Shown: piece by piece, positions 13,429 to 23,523 of the stretch
Layout of the letters: every line of letters starts with the position of its first letter
Numbering within the stretch: position 1 is the stretch's first letter
Assembly: GCA_002368155.1 (NCBI GenBank)
Contig: AP018180.1
Span: 1,302,001 to 1,366,000 of the forward strand
Source: Nostoc carneum NIES-2107
GTDB taxonomy: Bacteria > Cyanobacteriota > Cyanobacteriia > Cyanobacteriales > Nostocaceae
Direction: 5' to 3'
DNA: 64,000 bases
Program-made: the position numbers and the translations under genes
Notes under the pieces: generated by a model
Database searches by the model: none
Seen by the model: only the letters and a program-made list of their open reading frames with translations
Told to the model about the DNA's origin: nothing

Positions 13429-16311
13429 ATGTTGACTAATAATCAGATGGGGCCGCCAGAAAAACCTACAGCTGCTGAAAAACAGATTTTTTCCTTGGGG
13501 CGAGTCCTGCAACAACTCCGGGAAGAAAATAATCTTGAGAATCTGATTGAAATTACTCTTTCTTATATTAAAGAGCATTTTGCCTACGAAGTAGTATGGA
13601 TTGCGCTTTACGATCGCCTGAATCATAGATTGTTTGGCAAAGGCGGTATTCTACCTACTAGAGACGGTAATTTTTTATATCAAAAGCTAGCTCTTAGCCC
13701 TGGAGATTTATTAGAGCAAGTAGTAATTGAACAGCGTCCCTTGGGTATAGCTGATTTACAAGGGGAAAATCGCTCGGAAACATTGCAAGAAATAGCTAAA
13801 AAATTCCACATTCAAGGCACAGTTATTTTACCACTGCGCTATCGCGATCGCTGTATGGGTGTGGTATTGCTAGGTTCTAAAAAATGGGGTTACTTATTAT
13901 CTGGAGAAGCCAAAGCCAGACTATTAGTTGTTTTAGCCGAACTAGGAGCAGTACTGTATCACTATGAGATGGATTTGCAGCAGCAGCAAACCAAACACGC
14001 TGAAAAGCCATTGTTGCAATTACTGGAAAGTTTACGCCTGCTCGGTAACTTAGAACAAAGACTAGAAGCAGTAGTAGAAGCCACCCAAGAATTCGTCGCC
14101 CCTTCCCGTACAAGTATTTACTGGTTTGAGAGAGAAGGACGCTACTTTTGGTGTCGGATGAGCAATCAGGTTTCCCCCAGCAGTCGCAATTTTACTCCGC
14201 AACAACCAGCAGTAAAAATTCCCATTCAAGACTTGAGCGAATTTTATTATGCTTTAGCGGTCAACCAAATTGTCTGGATTGGTGAATCCCGGAGTTCCCT
14301 AAATACGCATTTTACTGGCAAGCTACTGCAACGCCTGCGAGTGCGATCGCTTTTGGCAGCTCCCATTATTTGCTACAAGGATTTACTCGGTTTTCTAGCA
14401 GTAGAAGGTAATCAAGCTCGGATTTGGACAGATGCAGACAAAAATTTTGTCCAAGGTGCGGCGGGGTTAATTTCTCTATTAGCTCCTACTGAAAGTATGG
14501 AAACCACCATCAAACAAATTCAAGAGGATGCTCAATTAACTAGCCAAATTGCCCAAGCTATTTATAGCGAACATGACCTTCACGAGACCTTACGCATTTG
14601 CGCGCAAAGAGTTTTAGATAGGCTCGCTACTAGCCGCTTTTTATTGTTGCGCTACGACCCCGACCAAAATCATTATCAAATTGTTCACCAAAGCCAACAG
14701 CCAAATCGCCGACCTTTAAAATTTACCCTGCAAGCCCTCAAAGACTTAGATAGACAACTATTGCAACGGGCAACGGAAGCAGTAGAAATTGAGAATCTAG
14801 ACGAAGATTTGCGCTTTTTTAATTGGCGACCCTTCTTAAGCGAAAATGACATACATTCTCTGTTAATTTGCAATTGCGCTCAAGGTAATTCACCCACAGC
14901 CATTGTGGTGACTGCTCATGAAAGCCATCGCACTTGGACGACTTTAGAAAAAGAACTACTCTGGAGCATCAGCCAACAAATAGGTGTAATTATCCGCCAG
15001 TGGCAGCTACAAGATAATAACGAGCAGCAAAAAACAATTTTACAAAGCTTTCAGCAATCCTTGCTGATTTTGGCACAAACCCAAAGTCAAATCTCCGAAA
15101 TAGAAGAAAATCATTTAGAACGTACAGCCCTGCAACATATTGCATCTGTTCTCGGTTGTCCGCTAGCAATTATGCTATCTTGGTCTGCTGGCAAGGAGCG
15201 AGTAGAAATTATTCCTGGGGTAATTAATGAAGGATTTGAGATTGTTGTTGATGCACCTGTCTTCCTGCAAAGTGAAGCTGTAATTCAGTGGGCTTTGGCG
15301 CAAGCACCTCACCTCAGCGTTACCATAGATGATTTACCTGCACAAACGAGAAGATGGTTAAACGGGGCTGATATTGGGCAAATTTTAGTGATGGTTTTAC
15401 GGACTACAGAGGCTTATCAACCTACAAGTGTAGTGTTATTAGCAGACCATCACGAGCGTTATTGGTCACAGCAAAGCTTAAGTGCAGCGGAAACTCTTGT
15501 TTATCAATTAGCTTGGTTCCACCGACAAAAACGCATCAGCCAAATTCTTGACTCCAAAAACCAAGATTTAAATCAACTCAATTGGTATAAGCATCGCCGT
15601 TTAGAGGAAATTCAAAGAACTGCTACCCTGTTAAGTTCACAACTACATGATTTGGGCATTCCGGCTCAGGAAATGACGCAAATTCGCTCTAAGCCCATAC
15701 TTAGGCAGTTTGAGCAGACAACAGCCTCAATTACGGAACTACTAAAACTAGAGCAATGGCAATTGCAGATTAAATGGGAAACCATTCCCATAGCTAGTTT
15801 GTTAAAGCGTGCAATGGAAAGAGTAGAGAGTTTACGCCAACAACACAAGCTATGGATAGGTGTACATGGTTTAGGACAATCAGAGACAACTCAGGATGCA
15901 ACTAAAAGTACTGGAGATTTTAACAGTACTCAAAATTCCGCAAATTTATCCACAATGGCGATCGCTGGTGATATTGTCAAAATCGAAATGGTGCTGCATG
16001 AATTGTTGGTTACAGCCTGTAACCGTAATGCATCTGGCGGCAGAATTGATATTTGGTGTCGCCGTGTAGATCAACGCACCTTAGATATTTCGATTACAGA
16101 TAACGGTGAGATTGACGCGCAACTATTGGCAGAACTCAATCAAAATATCCCCAAGGATTTGCTCGCTATTTCTTCCCTAGATCAACCACCTGGTTTGCAT
16201 CTATTAATCTGTCAAAATGTCATGCAGCAACTACAAGGAGAGTTGCACATTTATCAATTACCCGACCGCCGAGTAGTCAGTCGGTTATTGTTACCTTTAG
16301 TGGTTCATTGA
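13429..16311 (+). CDS. Multi-GAF sensor protein with degenerate histidine-kinase-like C-terminus
   Basis: 960 residues with no membrane segments. About four GAF-like domains follow one another (roughly 30-180, 195-345, 370-520, 545-690), none with an obvious chromophore cysteine motif. A helical dimerisation region (715-765, TATLLSSQLHDL) and an HATPase-like fold (845-955) come next. The N-box is HELLVTACNRNASGG instead of the usual NLLxNAxKF, and the lid lacks a GLGL motif, so kinase activity is doubtful. The likely role is cytosolic signal sensing; no cognate regulator is adjacent. The ATG at 13429 is chosen; an in-frame ATG 18 bases later is possible. Confidence 0.8.
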   Translation: MLTNNQMGPPEKPTAAEKQIFSLGRVLQQLREENNLENLIEITLSYIKEHFAYEVVWIALYDRLNHRLFGKGGILPTRDGNFLYQKLALSPGDLLEQVVIEQRPLGIADLQGENRSETLQEIAKKFHIQGTVILPLRYRDRCMGVVLLGSKKWGYLLSGEAKARLLVVLAELGAVLYHYEMDLQQQQTKHAEKPLLQLLESLRLLGNLEQRLEAVVEATQEFVAPSRTSIYWFEREGRYFWCRMSNQVSPSSRNFTPQQPAVKIPIQDLSEFYYALAVNQIVWIGESRSSLNTHFTGKLLQRLRVRSLLAAPIICYKDLLGFLAVEGNQARIWTDADKNFVQGAAGLISLLAPTESMETTIKQIQEDAQLTSQIAQAIYSEHDLHETLRICAQRVLDRLATSRFLLLRYDPDQNHYQIVHQSQQPNRRPLKFTLQALKDLDRQLLQRATEAVEIENLDEDLRFFNWRPFLSENDIHSLLICNCAQGNSPTAIVVTAHESHRTWTTLEKELLWSISQQIGVIIRQWQLQDNNEQQKTILQSFQQSLLILAQTQSQISEIEENHLERTALQHIASVLGCPLAIMLSWSAGKERVEIIPGVINEGFEIVVDAPVFLQSEAVIQWALAQAPHLSVTIDDLPAQTRRWLNGADIGQILVMVLRTTEAYQPTSVVLLADHHERYWSQQSLSAAETLVYQLAWFHRQKRISQILDSKNQDLNQLNWYKHRRLEEIQRTATLLSSQLHDLGIPAQEMTQIRSKPILRQFEQTTASITELLKLEQWQLQIKWETIPIASLLKRAMERVESLRQQHKLWIGVHGLGQSETTQDATKSTGDFNSTQNSANLSTMAIAGDIVKIEMVLHELLVTACNRNASGGRIDIWCRRVDQRTLDISITDNGEIDAQLLAELNQNIPKDLLAISSLDQPPGLHLLICQNVMQQLQGELHIYQLPDRRVVSRLLLPLVVH

Positions 16312-17125
16312 TTGGGGATTGGACTCGACTTTAGCCATTAGGGTAGAGAGGAAAGAGTAAAGAAACAAAATGTAAAGAAAATGGAGTTCAAGAAGTCGGG
16401 TATCTGAATGGCCTATGCGATCGCCCGTGAGGGGCTAACTTTAAAATGGGGCGTTGGAAATTTTTAGAGGTGGGGAAATCTCGCCCACCTATAGCAACCA
16501 TTCATGACACGCAATTATGAATTCAAGTCGCTGAAATAGCAATTGTAGTATTAAAAGCAGCAATTGTAGTCTCGAAAGCAGCAATTGTAGTCTCGAAAGT
16601 AGCAATTGTAGTATTAAAAGCAGCAATTGTAGTATCAAAAGCAGCAATTGTAGTCTCGAAAGTAGCAATTGTAGTCTCAAAAGCAGCTATTGCGTAGATG
16701 TATTAGGTTTTTCGTGAATTGGTAATTTACTCTGTCGGGACTATAGATGTTTATACTTCTCAGTAATTATTCTTGATAAAAAAGTTTTTATAATTACAAA
16801 AAATTCTTACTGCATTTATGAGGGGTTAGACCCACAAAATTATTGCCTTTTTGCTAATCGCAAATCCCTACACGCACTGAGATTTTACTTTGTCTGTATA
16901 GTTGCTCATGTAGCCAAAATCTTACTCTAGAGAGACATTAACGACTGATTAAGAGCCGCAAAATCTGCCAATCGTCTGCAATCTCCCCCTTGGATGACTA
17001 TAAATAACCCTATAGGGGGATTAACCCCACATTTGTTCGCCAAAAGTATCCCCCCGTTGTAACAATTTAGTTATAATAATTTTCCATCGCTCTCGCAATT
17101 TTTTTCTCATCTGCACAGTATTAAT
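16312..17125. other. 0.8-kb spacer with a tandem repeat, no gene seen
   Basis: Between the GAF protein gene and the DUF2256 gene. It contains the 21-base tandem repeat described separately and otherwise AT-rich DNA. The minus-strand frame across the repeat only reads a repeated LQLLLSR/ILQLLL heptad and is not credible. Confidence 0.5.
16538..16684. repeat. Seven tandem copies of a 21-base unit
   Basis: Unit AGCAATTGTAGTCTCGAAAG plus C or T, in seven full copies at exact 21-base spacing. Two sub-types alternate (GTAGTCTCGAAAG and GTAGTATTAAAAG). A degenerate eighth copy (AGCTATTGCG) follows. There are no spacers, so it is not CRISPR. Confidence 0.9.
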
Positions 17126-17296
17126 ATGGGGCGTACAAGTTCTAAATCTGACCTGCCTACAAAAATCTGTCCGGTATGCGAACGTCCCTTTACCTGGCGT
17201 AAGAAATGGCAAGATTGCTGGGACGAAGTGAAATACTGTTCAGAACGTTGTCGCCGTCGGCGTTCTAACGTTAAAAATCAAACTGACTCAAACTAA
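17126..17296 (+). CDS. DUF2256 small zinc-ribbon-like protein
   Basis: 56 residues; translated by hand from ATG 17126 to TAA 17294-17296. The core [14 protein letters not shown], followed by [11 protein letters not shown], has four cysteines in two CxxC/CxxxC pairs and the tryptophan- and arginine-rich sequence typical of the DUF2256 family, which is widespread in cyanobacteria and proteobacteria. Function is unknown; the cysteines suggest zinc binding. It lies 32 bases before the isoaspartyl peptidase gene on the same strand, so the two may be co-transcribed. Confidence 0.85.
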   Translation: MGRTSSKSDLPTKICPVCERPFTWRKKWQDCWDEVKYCSERCRRRRSNVKNQTDSN

Positions 17297-17328
17297 AACC
17301 ACCCAGACGCAAATAGCGCAAATAATAT

Positions 17329-18315
17329 ATGAAGTTACAGGTGCAGCCAAAATTAATTATTCATGGAGGGGCTGGAAGTTCACTACACGGGAAAGGTGGA
17401 GTGGAGGCGGTGCGCCAAGCGCTGTATACAGTGGTGGAGGAAGTCTATTCTCTCCTAATTTCTGGAGCCAGCGCTTCTGAGGCGGTTGTGCAAGGATGCC
17501 AATTATTGGAAGATAACCCCCGCTTTAATGCTGGTACTGGTTCGGTGCTGCAATCTGATGGTCAAATCCGCATGAGTGCGTCTCTAATGGATGGGACATC
17601 AGGACGCTTTAGTGGTGTCATTAATATTTCACGGGTGAAGAACCCAATTCAGTTGGCACAATTTCTTCAAACCTCACCCGACCGAGTACTTTCAGATTAC
17701 GGTTCCGCAGAACTAGCGCGGGAGTTGCAGATTCCTAGCTATAACGCTTTAACGGATTTGCGCTTGCAGGAATGGATACAAGAGCGTCAGGATAATTTCA
17801 AAAGTACAATGGCTGGGGTGGTGGCAGAACCCGAACTAGTGGAAACCAGCAATGCCGGACGCGGTACGATAGGTGTTGTAGCTTTAGATACTTATGGCAA
17901 AATAGCTGCTGGCACATCTACAGGCGGTAAGGGCTTTGAGCGGATTGGCAGAGTCAGTGATTCTGCGATGCCTGCGGGTAATTATGCTACTACAAAAGCA
18001 GGTGTAAGTTGCACTGGAATTGGTGAAGACATTATTGATGAGTGTCTAGCTGCCAAGATTGTAGTACGTGTAACTGACGGGATGTCGCTCAAAGAAGCAA
18101 TGCAACGCTCATTTGCAGAAGCACATAATAATCAGCGGGATTTGGGTGCGATCGCACTCGATGCTACTGGTGCGATCGCTTGGGGTAAAACCAGTCAAGT
18201 CTTACTTGCTGCTTACCACGATGGTCACAGAATTGGTGATACCTTAGAACTGCCATTGGCTACCAATGTTGGCTGTATTGTCAGTCCAGAGTCTTCAGTA
18301 GTGAGTGCTGAGTAA
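17329..18315 (+). CDS. iaaA: Isoaspartyl peptidase / L-asparaginase (Ntn hydrolase)
   Basis: 328 residues. Plant-type asparaginase that cleaves beta-aspartyl dipeptides and asparagine and may also process cyanophycin-derived dipeptides. The autocleavage site is visible at GRGTIGVVALD, making Thr180 the nucleophile of the beta subunit. The N-terminal IHGGAGSS, the segment LEDNPRFNAGTGSVL, and GERIGRVSD/STGGKGFERIGRVSDSA in the beta subunit are typical. The precursor should split into alpha and beta chains. ATG start at 17329, close behind the DUF2256 gene. A MITE-like element and repeats follow its stop. Confidence 0.93.
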   Translation: MKLQVQPKLIIHGGAGSSLHGKGGVEAVRQALYTVVEEVYSLLISGASASEAVVQGCQLLEDNPRFNAGTGSVLQSDGQIRMSASLMDGTSGRFSGVINISRVKNPIQLAQFLQTSPDRVLSDYGSAELARELQIPSYNALTDLRLQEWIQERQDNFKSTMAGVVAEPELVETSNAGRGTIGVVALDTYGKIAAGTSTGGKGFERIGRVSDSAMPAGNYATTKAGVSCTGIGEDIIDECLAAKIVVRVTDGMSLKEAMQRSFAEAHNNQRDLGAIALDATGAIAWGKTSQVLLAAYHDGHRIGDTLELPLATNVGCIVSPESSVVSAE

Positions 18316-18436
18316 GTTATCAACTCTCCAGGGAACTCCAAAAAATAATTAATTGTTGACGGTTGACAGTTAACAGTCAACTGTCAACAGTTAACAATAG
18401 CAATGGAATATTTTTTTACTTGGAAGTCCCCAACTC

Positions 18437-18585
18437 ATACCAATTTCATGTGAAGTTGCACATATTTAGATCCCCCTAAATCCCCCTTAAAAAGGGGGAC
18501 TTTGATAGATTTCTTCCGGTTCCCCCTTTTTTCAAGGGGGGCTAGGGGGGATCGAATTCTATGCAGCTTCATAAAGAATTGGTAT
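18437..18585. mobile_element. MITE-like element, 149 bp
   Basis: Outer ends ATACCAATTTCATGTGAAGT and the complement of its partner (ATACCAATTCTTTATGAAGC) match as imperfect terminal inverted repeats. Inside are CCCCCTTAAAAAGGGGG and a second G/C-run palindrome. No coding capacity. Just before it (18356-18398) lies a run of GTTGACAGTTAAC-type palindromes. Confidence 0.75.
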
Positions 18586-18598
18586 CAGCACTCATAAT

Positions 18599-19957
18599 TC
18601 ATGACTGAGCACTCTTATTGCGCCAACCAGGTTTAATTACCTGGCGCGCACGGGCAATCACTAAAGAATCATCAGGGACATCTTCTGTGACAGTGGAACC
18701 GGCGGCGACATAGACATCATTGCCTAAGGTGACTGGTGCAACTAAGACGCTATTGGAACCAGTTTTAGTGCGATCGCCAATTTTGGTACGGTGCTTTTTC
18801 ACGCCATCGTAATTGGCGGTAATTGTCCCCGCACCAATGTTAACCTTGGTACCTGCTGTTGTGTCGCCTAAATATGATAGATGCGCCACATTAGTGCGAT
18901 CGCCTAATTCTGTATTTTTTAATTCCACAAAATTCCCTATCCGACAGCCAGCACCAATTTGCACTTGACCGCGTAAATGAGTGTAGGGCCCTAGTTGGGT
19001 GCCAGCTTGCACGCTGCTACCCTTGACTACAGAATATAGCACTGTGACATTTGCACCTATCTGGCTATTTTCAATTAAACTTCCTGGGCCAATATGACTT
19101 CCGGCTTTAATGACTGTATTACCGCGCAGGTGAGTTTGGGGTTCAATAATTACATCTGGCTCTAATTCTACAGTGTCATCAATGGTAATACTGTTAGGGT
19201 CGATGAGGGTTACGCCCGCTAACATCCATTTTTCCTTAATTCGCTTTTGTAAAATCTCGTATGCCTTGGCTAGTTGTAGGCGATCGTTGATGCCCAGAAT
19301 TTCTTGATAGTCTTCCACATCTACCGTCATCACTTTTCCAACTTGACTTACAGCGTCAGTGAGATAGTATTCTTTTTGATTATTATTGGCTTCTAAGTGA
19401 GGTAAGACCTGAGCTAAATTTTGCCAGCGGAAGCAATAAACCCCAGCATTAACTCGCCGATTATGTTTTTGGGCAGTAGTGCAATCTTTGTCTTCAATGA
19501 TATGTTGCAGGATATTTTCACTATCACAAAACACCCGCCCGTAACCTCGCGGATCGGGCAAATATGCTGCGAGGATGGTGGCGGCGTTTTGATGTTCTTG
19601 GTGAGTTTGCCACAGATTTTGCAGAGTTTGAGCGCTTAACAATGGCACATCACCGTTTAGTACCAATAAATCCCCACTGTAACCCTCCAGATGCGGAAGT
19701 AATTGCTGGATGGCATGACCTGTTCCCTGCTGTACAGTCTGTTCCACAAACTCTAAATTGGGCACAGACTGCATGGCTGCTTTCACTTCCTCAGCCTGAT
19801 ACCCCACAATCACTAACCGCCTTGAAGGTGAAAGTGGTTCTACACTTTCCAGCACTCTCTCAATTAGCGATCGCCCACCCAAAGAATGTAACACCTTGGG
19901 CAGCTGTGATTTCATCCTTGTGCCGCGTCCCGCCGCTAGAATTGCTACAACTACCAT
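18599..19957 (-). CDS. glmU: Bifunctional GlcN-1-P acetyltransferase / GlcNAc-1-P uridyltransferase
   Basis: 452 residues, normal for GlmU, which makes UDP-GlcNAc for peptidoglycan and lipopolysaccharide. Residues 1-230 are the nucleotidyltransferase ([33 protein letters not shown]). From about 250 the left-handed beta-helix hexapeptide repeats begin ([41 protein letters not shown]). The acetyltransferase catalytic segment NYDGVKKH is intact. ATG start at 19957. No partner gene is adjacent; the 3' side borders a MITE. Confidence 0.96.
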   Translation of the reverse strand: MVVVAILAAGRGTRMKSQLPKVLHSLGGRSLIERVLESVEPLSPSRRLVIVGYQAEEVKAAMQSVPNLEFVEQTVQQGTGHAIQQLLPHLEGYSGDLLVLNGDVPLLSAQTLQNLWQTHQEHQNAATILAAYLPDPRGYGRVFCDSENILQHIIEDKDCTTAQKHNRRVNAGVYCFRWQNLAQVLPHLEANNNQKEYYLTDAVSQVGKVMTVDVEDYQEILGINDRLQLAKAYEILQKRIKEKWMLAGVTLIDPNSITIDDTVELEPDVIIEPQTHLRGNTVIKAGSHIGPGSLIENSQIGANVTVLYSVVKGSSVQAGTQLGPYTHLRGQVQIGAGCRIGNFVELKNTELGDRTNVAHLSYLGDTTAGTKVNIGAGTITANYDGVKKHRTKIGDRTKTGSNSVLVAPVTLGNDVYVAAGSTVTEDVPDDSLVIARARQVIKPGWRNKSAQS

Positions 19958-20831
19958 AATTTAGCTATCAGCTATAAATGAATTGCGCTATTGCGCTTGG
20001 CCTTTTAAGATTTAGGCTTCAAATAATACCAGCTAATCATCACAGACTGAAATGTCAAATCTTGTGGGTAATTCACAATACCTTGACTAAAACAGCCTCT
20101 TGTCTGTGTACAACCATAAATTGACCATGCTGATTTTAGATTTTTTTTGTTGATAGTTCATCCCTTGAGGGTAGAAAAATCTCACATTGGGCATTGGGCA
20201 TGGGGCATTGGGCATGGGGCATTGGAAAGACAGATTGTCATGCTTGGTTGTGCCAAAATCTGGCGTGAATGGACGTGAATAGAATGGGATTTTTACTCAG
20301 CACTCTTGTACAGACACTATTAATCGCGTCTGTTGCAACTCCTGACTCAGCACTTTCAAGCTTAGTAAAAGAAAATATTAAAAATCAGGGATTGTAACAG
20401 TAGGTTAGGCACTCATCATCTAGGTTTGAGCGAAAGAACTCGCAGTGCTTACCCTCAAAGAATTGCTTGTGTTTTAGGAATTTGATTTTTGCTTAGAAGA
20501 GACGTTTCTCATTCACATGAGGCTTGATCTGGAATTTGGAATTCTCACTACTCAGGTAAGTCGGTGGAAGTCAACCAAACTATGTTACGAAACGTAAATG
20601 GGCTTCAACCCTTACAAATGATCTAAACGCGCTAACCGCTTACCGCAGAGTAGGACAAAAACAAATAACAGACTCCGCTAGTTATTTTCAATTGCACCAA
20701 CCTAATTACTATTTAAGTTAAGTTGGTGGAAATAAACAAAACTATTTTAAGAAACGTAAATAGGCTTGAAATCCTTACCAATGACAAAGGACAAATGACA
20801 GCCTCAGCCAGTTATCTTTCATTTCGCCGAC
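19958..20831. other. 0.87-kb spacer filled with repeats
   Basis: No gene seen. It contains GGGCATTGGGCATG tandem repeats near 20190-20224 and two adjacent copies of a MITE-like family (separate entries). Confidence 0.6.
20557..20704. mobile_element. MITE-like family, copy 1 (148 bp)
   Basis: Starts TAAGTCGGTGGAA and ends with TTGCACCAACCTA (complement TAGGTTGGTGCAA), imperfect 13-base terminal inverted repeats. Interior shared with copies 2 and 3: CCAAACTAT..AA..AAGTAAA..GGCTT..ACCCTTAC. Confidence 0.65.
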
Positions 20832-20834
20832 CTA
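20719..20834. mobile_element. MITE-like family, copy 2, overlapping the stop codon of the HD-GYP gene
   Basis: Starts TAAGTTGGTGGAA and ends TTTCGCCGACCTA. The last three bases (20832-20834) are the TAG stop of the minus-strand gene. The interior is nearly identical to copy 3 (AATAGGCTT.AAATCCTTACC, GACAGCCTCAGCCAGTTATC). Confidence 0.65.
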
Positions 20835-22055
20835 TTTAGTTTGTGTCTTGATAAACTCTGCAAACTTTTGCATCAGTTGCGGATTGCGCCAACCTAAATC
20901 AGTTTCCTCTAGCATTACTGTTAATGCTTCCTCGGAAGTAAAACTTCTTTTATAAGGACGTTCGCTGGTCAAAGCATCATAAATGTCGATAATTTGAAAT
21001 ACCTGTGCCAGGTAGGGAATTTCTTCACCTTTGAGTCCATCGGGGTAGCCTGAACCATCCCAACGTTCGTGGTGATGGCGAATAATTGGAATCACACCCC
21101 ACATACTGCGTAATGGCTGGCAGATTTTTTCGCCAATCACCACGTGCTGTCTCATAATTTCCCACTCTTCGGCGGTGAGTTTACCTTTTTTTAGTAGTAC
21201 TGCATCAGGAATACCTACTTTGCCAATATCGTGGAGGTAGCCACCCCACATCAAATCTTTAATTTGGTTGCGTGTGAGATTCAAATATTCACCAAAAGCT
21301 TGTCCTAGTTTTTGCAAGCGTTCGCAATGATCGCCAGTATTTGGATCGCGGCTTTCAATGGCCATAGCTACAGAAAATAGCACTTGTTCGGCATGATCTA
21401 AGTCTTCATTAAGACGCTTCTGGCGCACTAAGGACTTAACACGCGCTATTAGTTCTACACGGTCAAAAGGTTTAGTCAGAAAATCATCTGCGCCAACTTC
21501 AATACCGCGAATCCGCGATCGCCTATCGTTTAAAGCTGTAATAAAAATCACTGGAATCAGTCTGGTATGCTCATTTTGTTTGAGGATTTGGCATACTTCA
21601 AAACCATCCATTCCAGGCATCATGACATCTAGCAAAATCAGGTCTGGTTGCTTTTGTTTGACTATATCCACTGCCATTGCGCCACTGTCGGCTTCTATTA
21701 CTTCGTACCCTTCCATTGCCAACAGTGCTACAGCGGTCATGCGACTTGCTGCATGGTCATCAACTACTAAAATTTTTGGCAGATCTACAACAGGGTTATT
21801 TCCTTCTGAACCTTGGTTTTTTAGGGTTTTCGAGTCTAAGGAATCACCAGAATTAAAATTTGGCTGTTCTGTTAAAGAGGATAATGATGCAGGTTTTTCA
21901 AGCATCAACTCTCCTGGAGATAAATTCATTGAATTACCCTCTACGTTTTGTAATTTTAATGAATCTTTTGCACTGACATTAGGCAATTTGTTGAGGGGGT
22001 TAGACCCACTACCAAGCTTGTCTATAGGGTTTGTATGCTTGAGTTCCCATTGCAT
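20832..22055 (-). CDS. Response regulator with HD-GYP phosphodiesterase domain (RpfG type)
   Basis: 407 residues from the ATG at 22055; a GTG one codon upstream is also possible, and GGAG lies 10 bases before the ATG. A 90-residue low-complexity N-terminus precedes a receiver (about 94-215; acidic VVDDH, phospho-acceptor in ILLDVMMPGMDG, Lys in LTKPFD). An HD-GYP domain follows, with HDIGK and HHERWDGSGYPDGL intact, so c-di-GMP hydrolysis is expected. No kinase is adjacent. Its stop codon coincides with the end of a MITE copy, suggesting the original C-terminus may have been altered by the insertion. Confidence 0.92.
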   Translation of the reverse strand: MQWELKHTNPIDKLGSGSNPLNKLPNVSAKDSLKLQNVEGNSMNLSPGELMLEKPASLSSLTEQPNFNSGDSLDSKTLKNQGSEGNNPVVDLPKILVVDDHAASRMTAVALLAMEGYEVIEADSGAMAVDIVKQKQPDLILLDVMMPGMDGFEVCQILKQNEHTRLIPVIFITALNDRRSRIRGIEVGADDFLTKPFDRVELIARVKSLVRQKRLNEDLDHAEQVLFSVAMAIESRDPNTGDHCERLQKLGQAFGEYLNLTRNQIKDLMWGGYLHDIGKVGIPDAVLLKKGKLTAEEWEIMRQHVVIGEKICQPLRSMWGVIPIIRHHHERWDGSGYPDGLKGEEIPYLAQVFQIIDIYDALTSERPYKRSFTSEEALTVMLEETDLGWRNPQLMQKFAEFIKTQTK

Positions 22056-22550
22056 CACAAAGTTACTCCGGTTTGTTAAATAAAATTTAAGAATTCAGCA
22101 AGCAAAAATGTAACTTTAGTTTTTGATTGAATACATTCGGCAGACCTCAAATCTTCAAAAGATAGCTGCATCATTTATAATATATTTTTTGATTTATTTT
22201 GCTGACACACTTAAATAATATTCAAATGTCTCGCTATTATTTCGTGAGATTATGAGGATGCGATACAAATATTAAGTCAGGTATTCTACTGAAGACTGGC
22301 TAAAATAGGAAGGCAGAAAAGTTTAGCTTTTCCAAATACTCATAGAGAAGTTGATTTTTGAAGTGAAAATTTTAATTTTTATATAGTATTATTAAGTATT
22401 TCTGCCTGCTGCCTGTAAAGCATTATCTACTAAATACAGATGAAGCTTGAGTGATTTGGAACACAAAAATTAATGATCCTTATTACCTAAAATCAAGCTA
22501 GATGGTCATGCGATCAAGACCACAACAAGGGTCTGAAAAACTGCTTTTCT
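22056..22550. other. 0.5-kb AT-rich spacer, nothing recognised
   Basis: Upstream region of the HD-GYP gene and 3' side of the methyltransferase gene. I see no gene, clear hairpin or promoter consensus worth naming. Confidence 0.4.
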
Positions 22551-23471
22551 CTAGGCTTGAGCCGCTGATTCTGCACCTGCATTTTTTAACAACCACCTTT
22601 TTCTCCAATGAGAGGTAGGTTCTAGAGTGCAAGTTTGTTGCTCTTGTTGTCGCCGCAAAATAATGACATCAGCAGTATCATGCAATTGCGGATCGCGGTA
22701 AGGAATCGCCGCACGAGTTAGCAAATGTTCTTGTTCTTCTTGAGAGAGAGGGGGAAGTATGCAATGATCTTTTGCATTTGCACTTTCAGAATGAACTGCT
22801 ACTGTACCAGGCGATCGCCTACCGACTGGTGGAGTCGAACCTATTTTGAAGCCAGCACTCAAAAATGCGGCGCGGACAGCCGCAGCACAGGAATATGTGG
22901 CGATAATTCCCTCAGCGTCTAAACATGATGAGATTTGCTGAATAAACTCGACAGTCCATAACTGAGGACATTGAGGTGGTGAAAACGGATCGAGAAAAAT
23001 CGCATCAGCCTGAAACCCTGACTGCTGAATTAATTTCATCGAGTTTCTCGCATCACCTATGAACAGTTCAGCCTGTAAGTTATCTTGTCGCACCTGATAC
23101 TTATAGGCTAGCTCCGTCAAGATTTCGTTATACTTGTAGTCCCAGTTATCGAATAGGCGATGAGCGATCGCAGCTTGCGGTACAGCAGCATTTAGTTCTA
23201 AAGCCATAACTTCCACATGACAATCGGGATTTACTTCCCAAATTGTCTGCAAAGCTGCTGCTGTGTTGTATCCTAGACCATAACAAATGTCTAATAGTCG
23301 TAAGGCTGGTTTTTGGGCGCGTGCAGCTAGTTGGGTAGGTACAGCAAACTTGAGAAAACTCTCTTGCTTTGCTCCGTAATGACTGTGAAAGTCTTCGCCA
23401 AATTCTTGGGAGGTAAAAGTAAAGGAACCATCCGCAGTTAGTTGTGGGACAAATTGCTCAAAGTCTGGCAT
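22551..23471 (-). CDS. mnmD: MnmD-type tRNA (mnm5s2U34) methyltransferase
   Basis: 306 residues. SAM-dependent methylase related to the N-terminal half of MnmC (DUF752): SAM-binding LDICYGLGYNTAAAL (about 58-72), then LDPFSPPQCPQLWT (about 159-172), which corresponds to the family's LDGFxPxxNPxMW signature. The FAD-oxidase half of MnmC is absent, as in MnmD proteins of plants and cyanobacteria. Those complete 5-methylaminomethyl-uridine at the wobble position of some tRNAs. It is divergent from the rhodanese gene 52 bases away; a sulfurtransferase beside a 2-thiouridine pathway enzyme is suggestive but not proof of a link. Confidence 0.85.
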   Translation of the reverse strand: MPDFEQFVPQLTADGSFTFTSQEFGEDFHSHYGAKQESFLKFAVPTQLAARAQKPALRLLDICYGLGYNTAAALQTIWEVNPDCHVEVMALELNAAVPQAAIAHRLFDNWDYKYNEILTELAYKYQVRQDNLQAELFIGDARNSMKLIQQSGFQADAIFLDPFSPPQCPQLWTVEFIQQISSCLDAEGIIATYSCAAAVRAAFLSAGFKIGSTPPVGRRSPGTVAVHSESANAKDHCILPPLSQEEQEHLLTRAAIPYRDPQLHDTADVIILRRQQEQQTCTLEPTSHWRKRWLLKNAGAESAAQA

Positions 23472-23523
23472 TTTCTCTAGAAAACTGATAATAAATATTT
23501 GCTAATTAATTTAATAATGACTA

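Noticed and set aside
16489-16680. Leu-rich minus-strand frame (LQLLLSR repeats)
   Set aside because: Pure translation of the 21-base tandem repeat; no start signal.
16538-16684. Possible CRISPR array
   Set aside because: Units follow each other without spacers; no cas genes are seen anywhere in the window.
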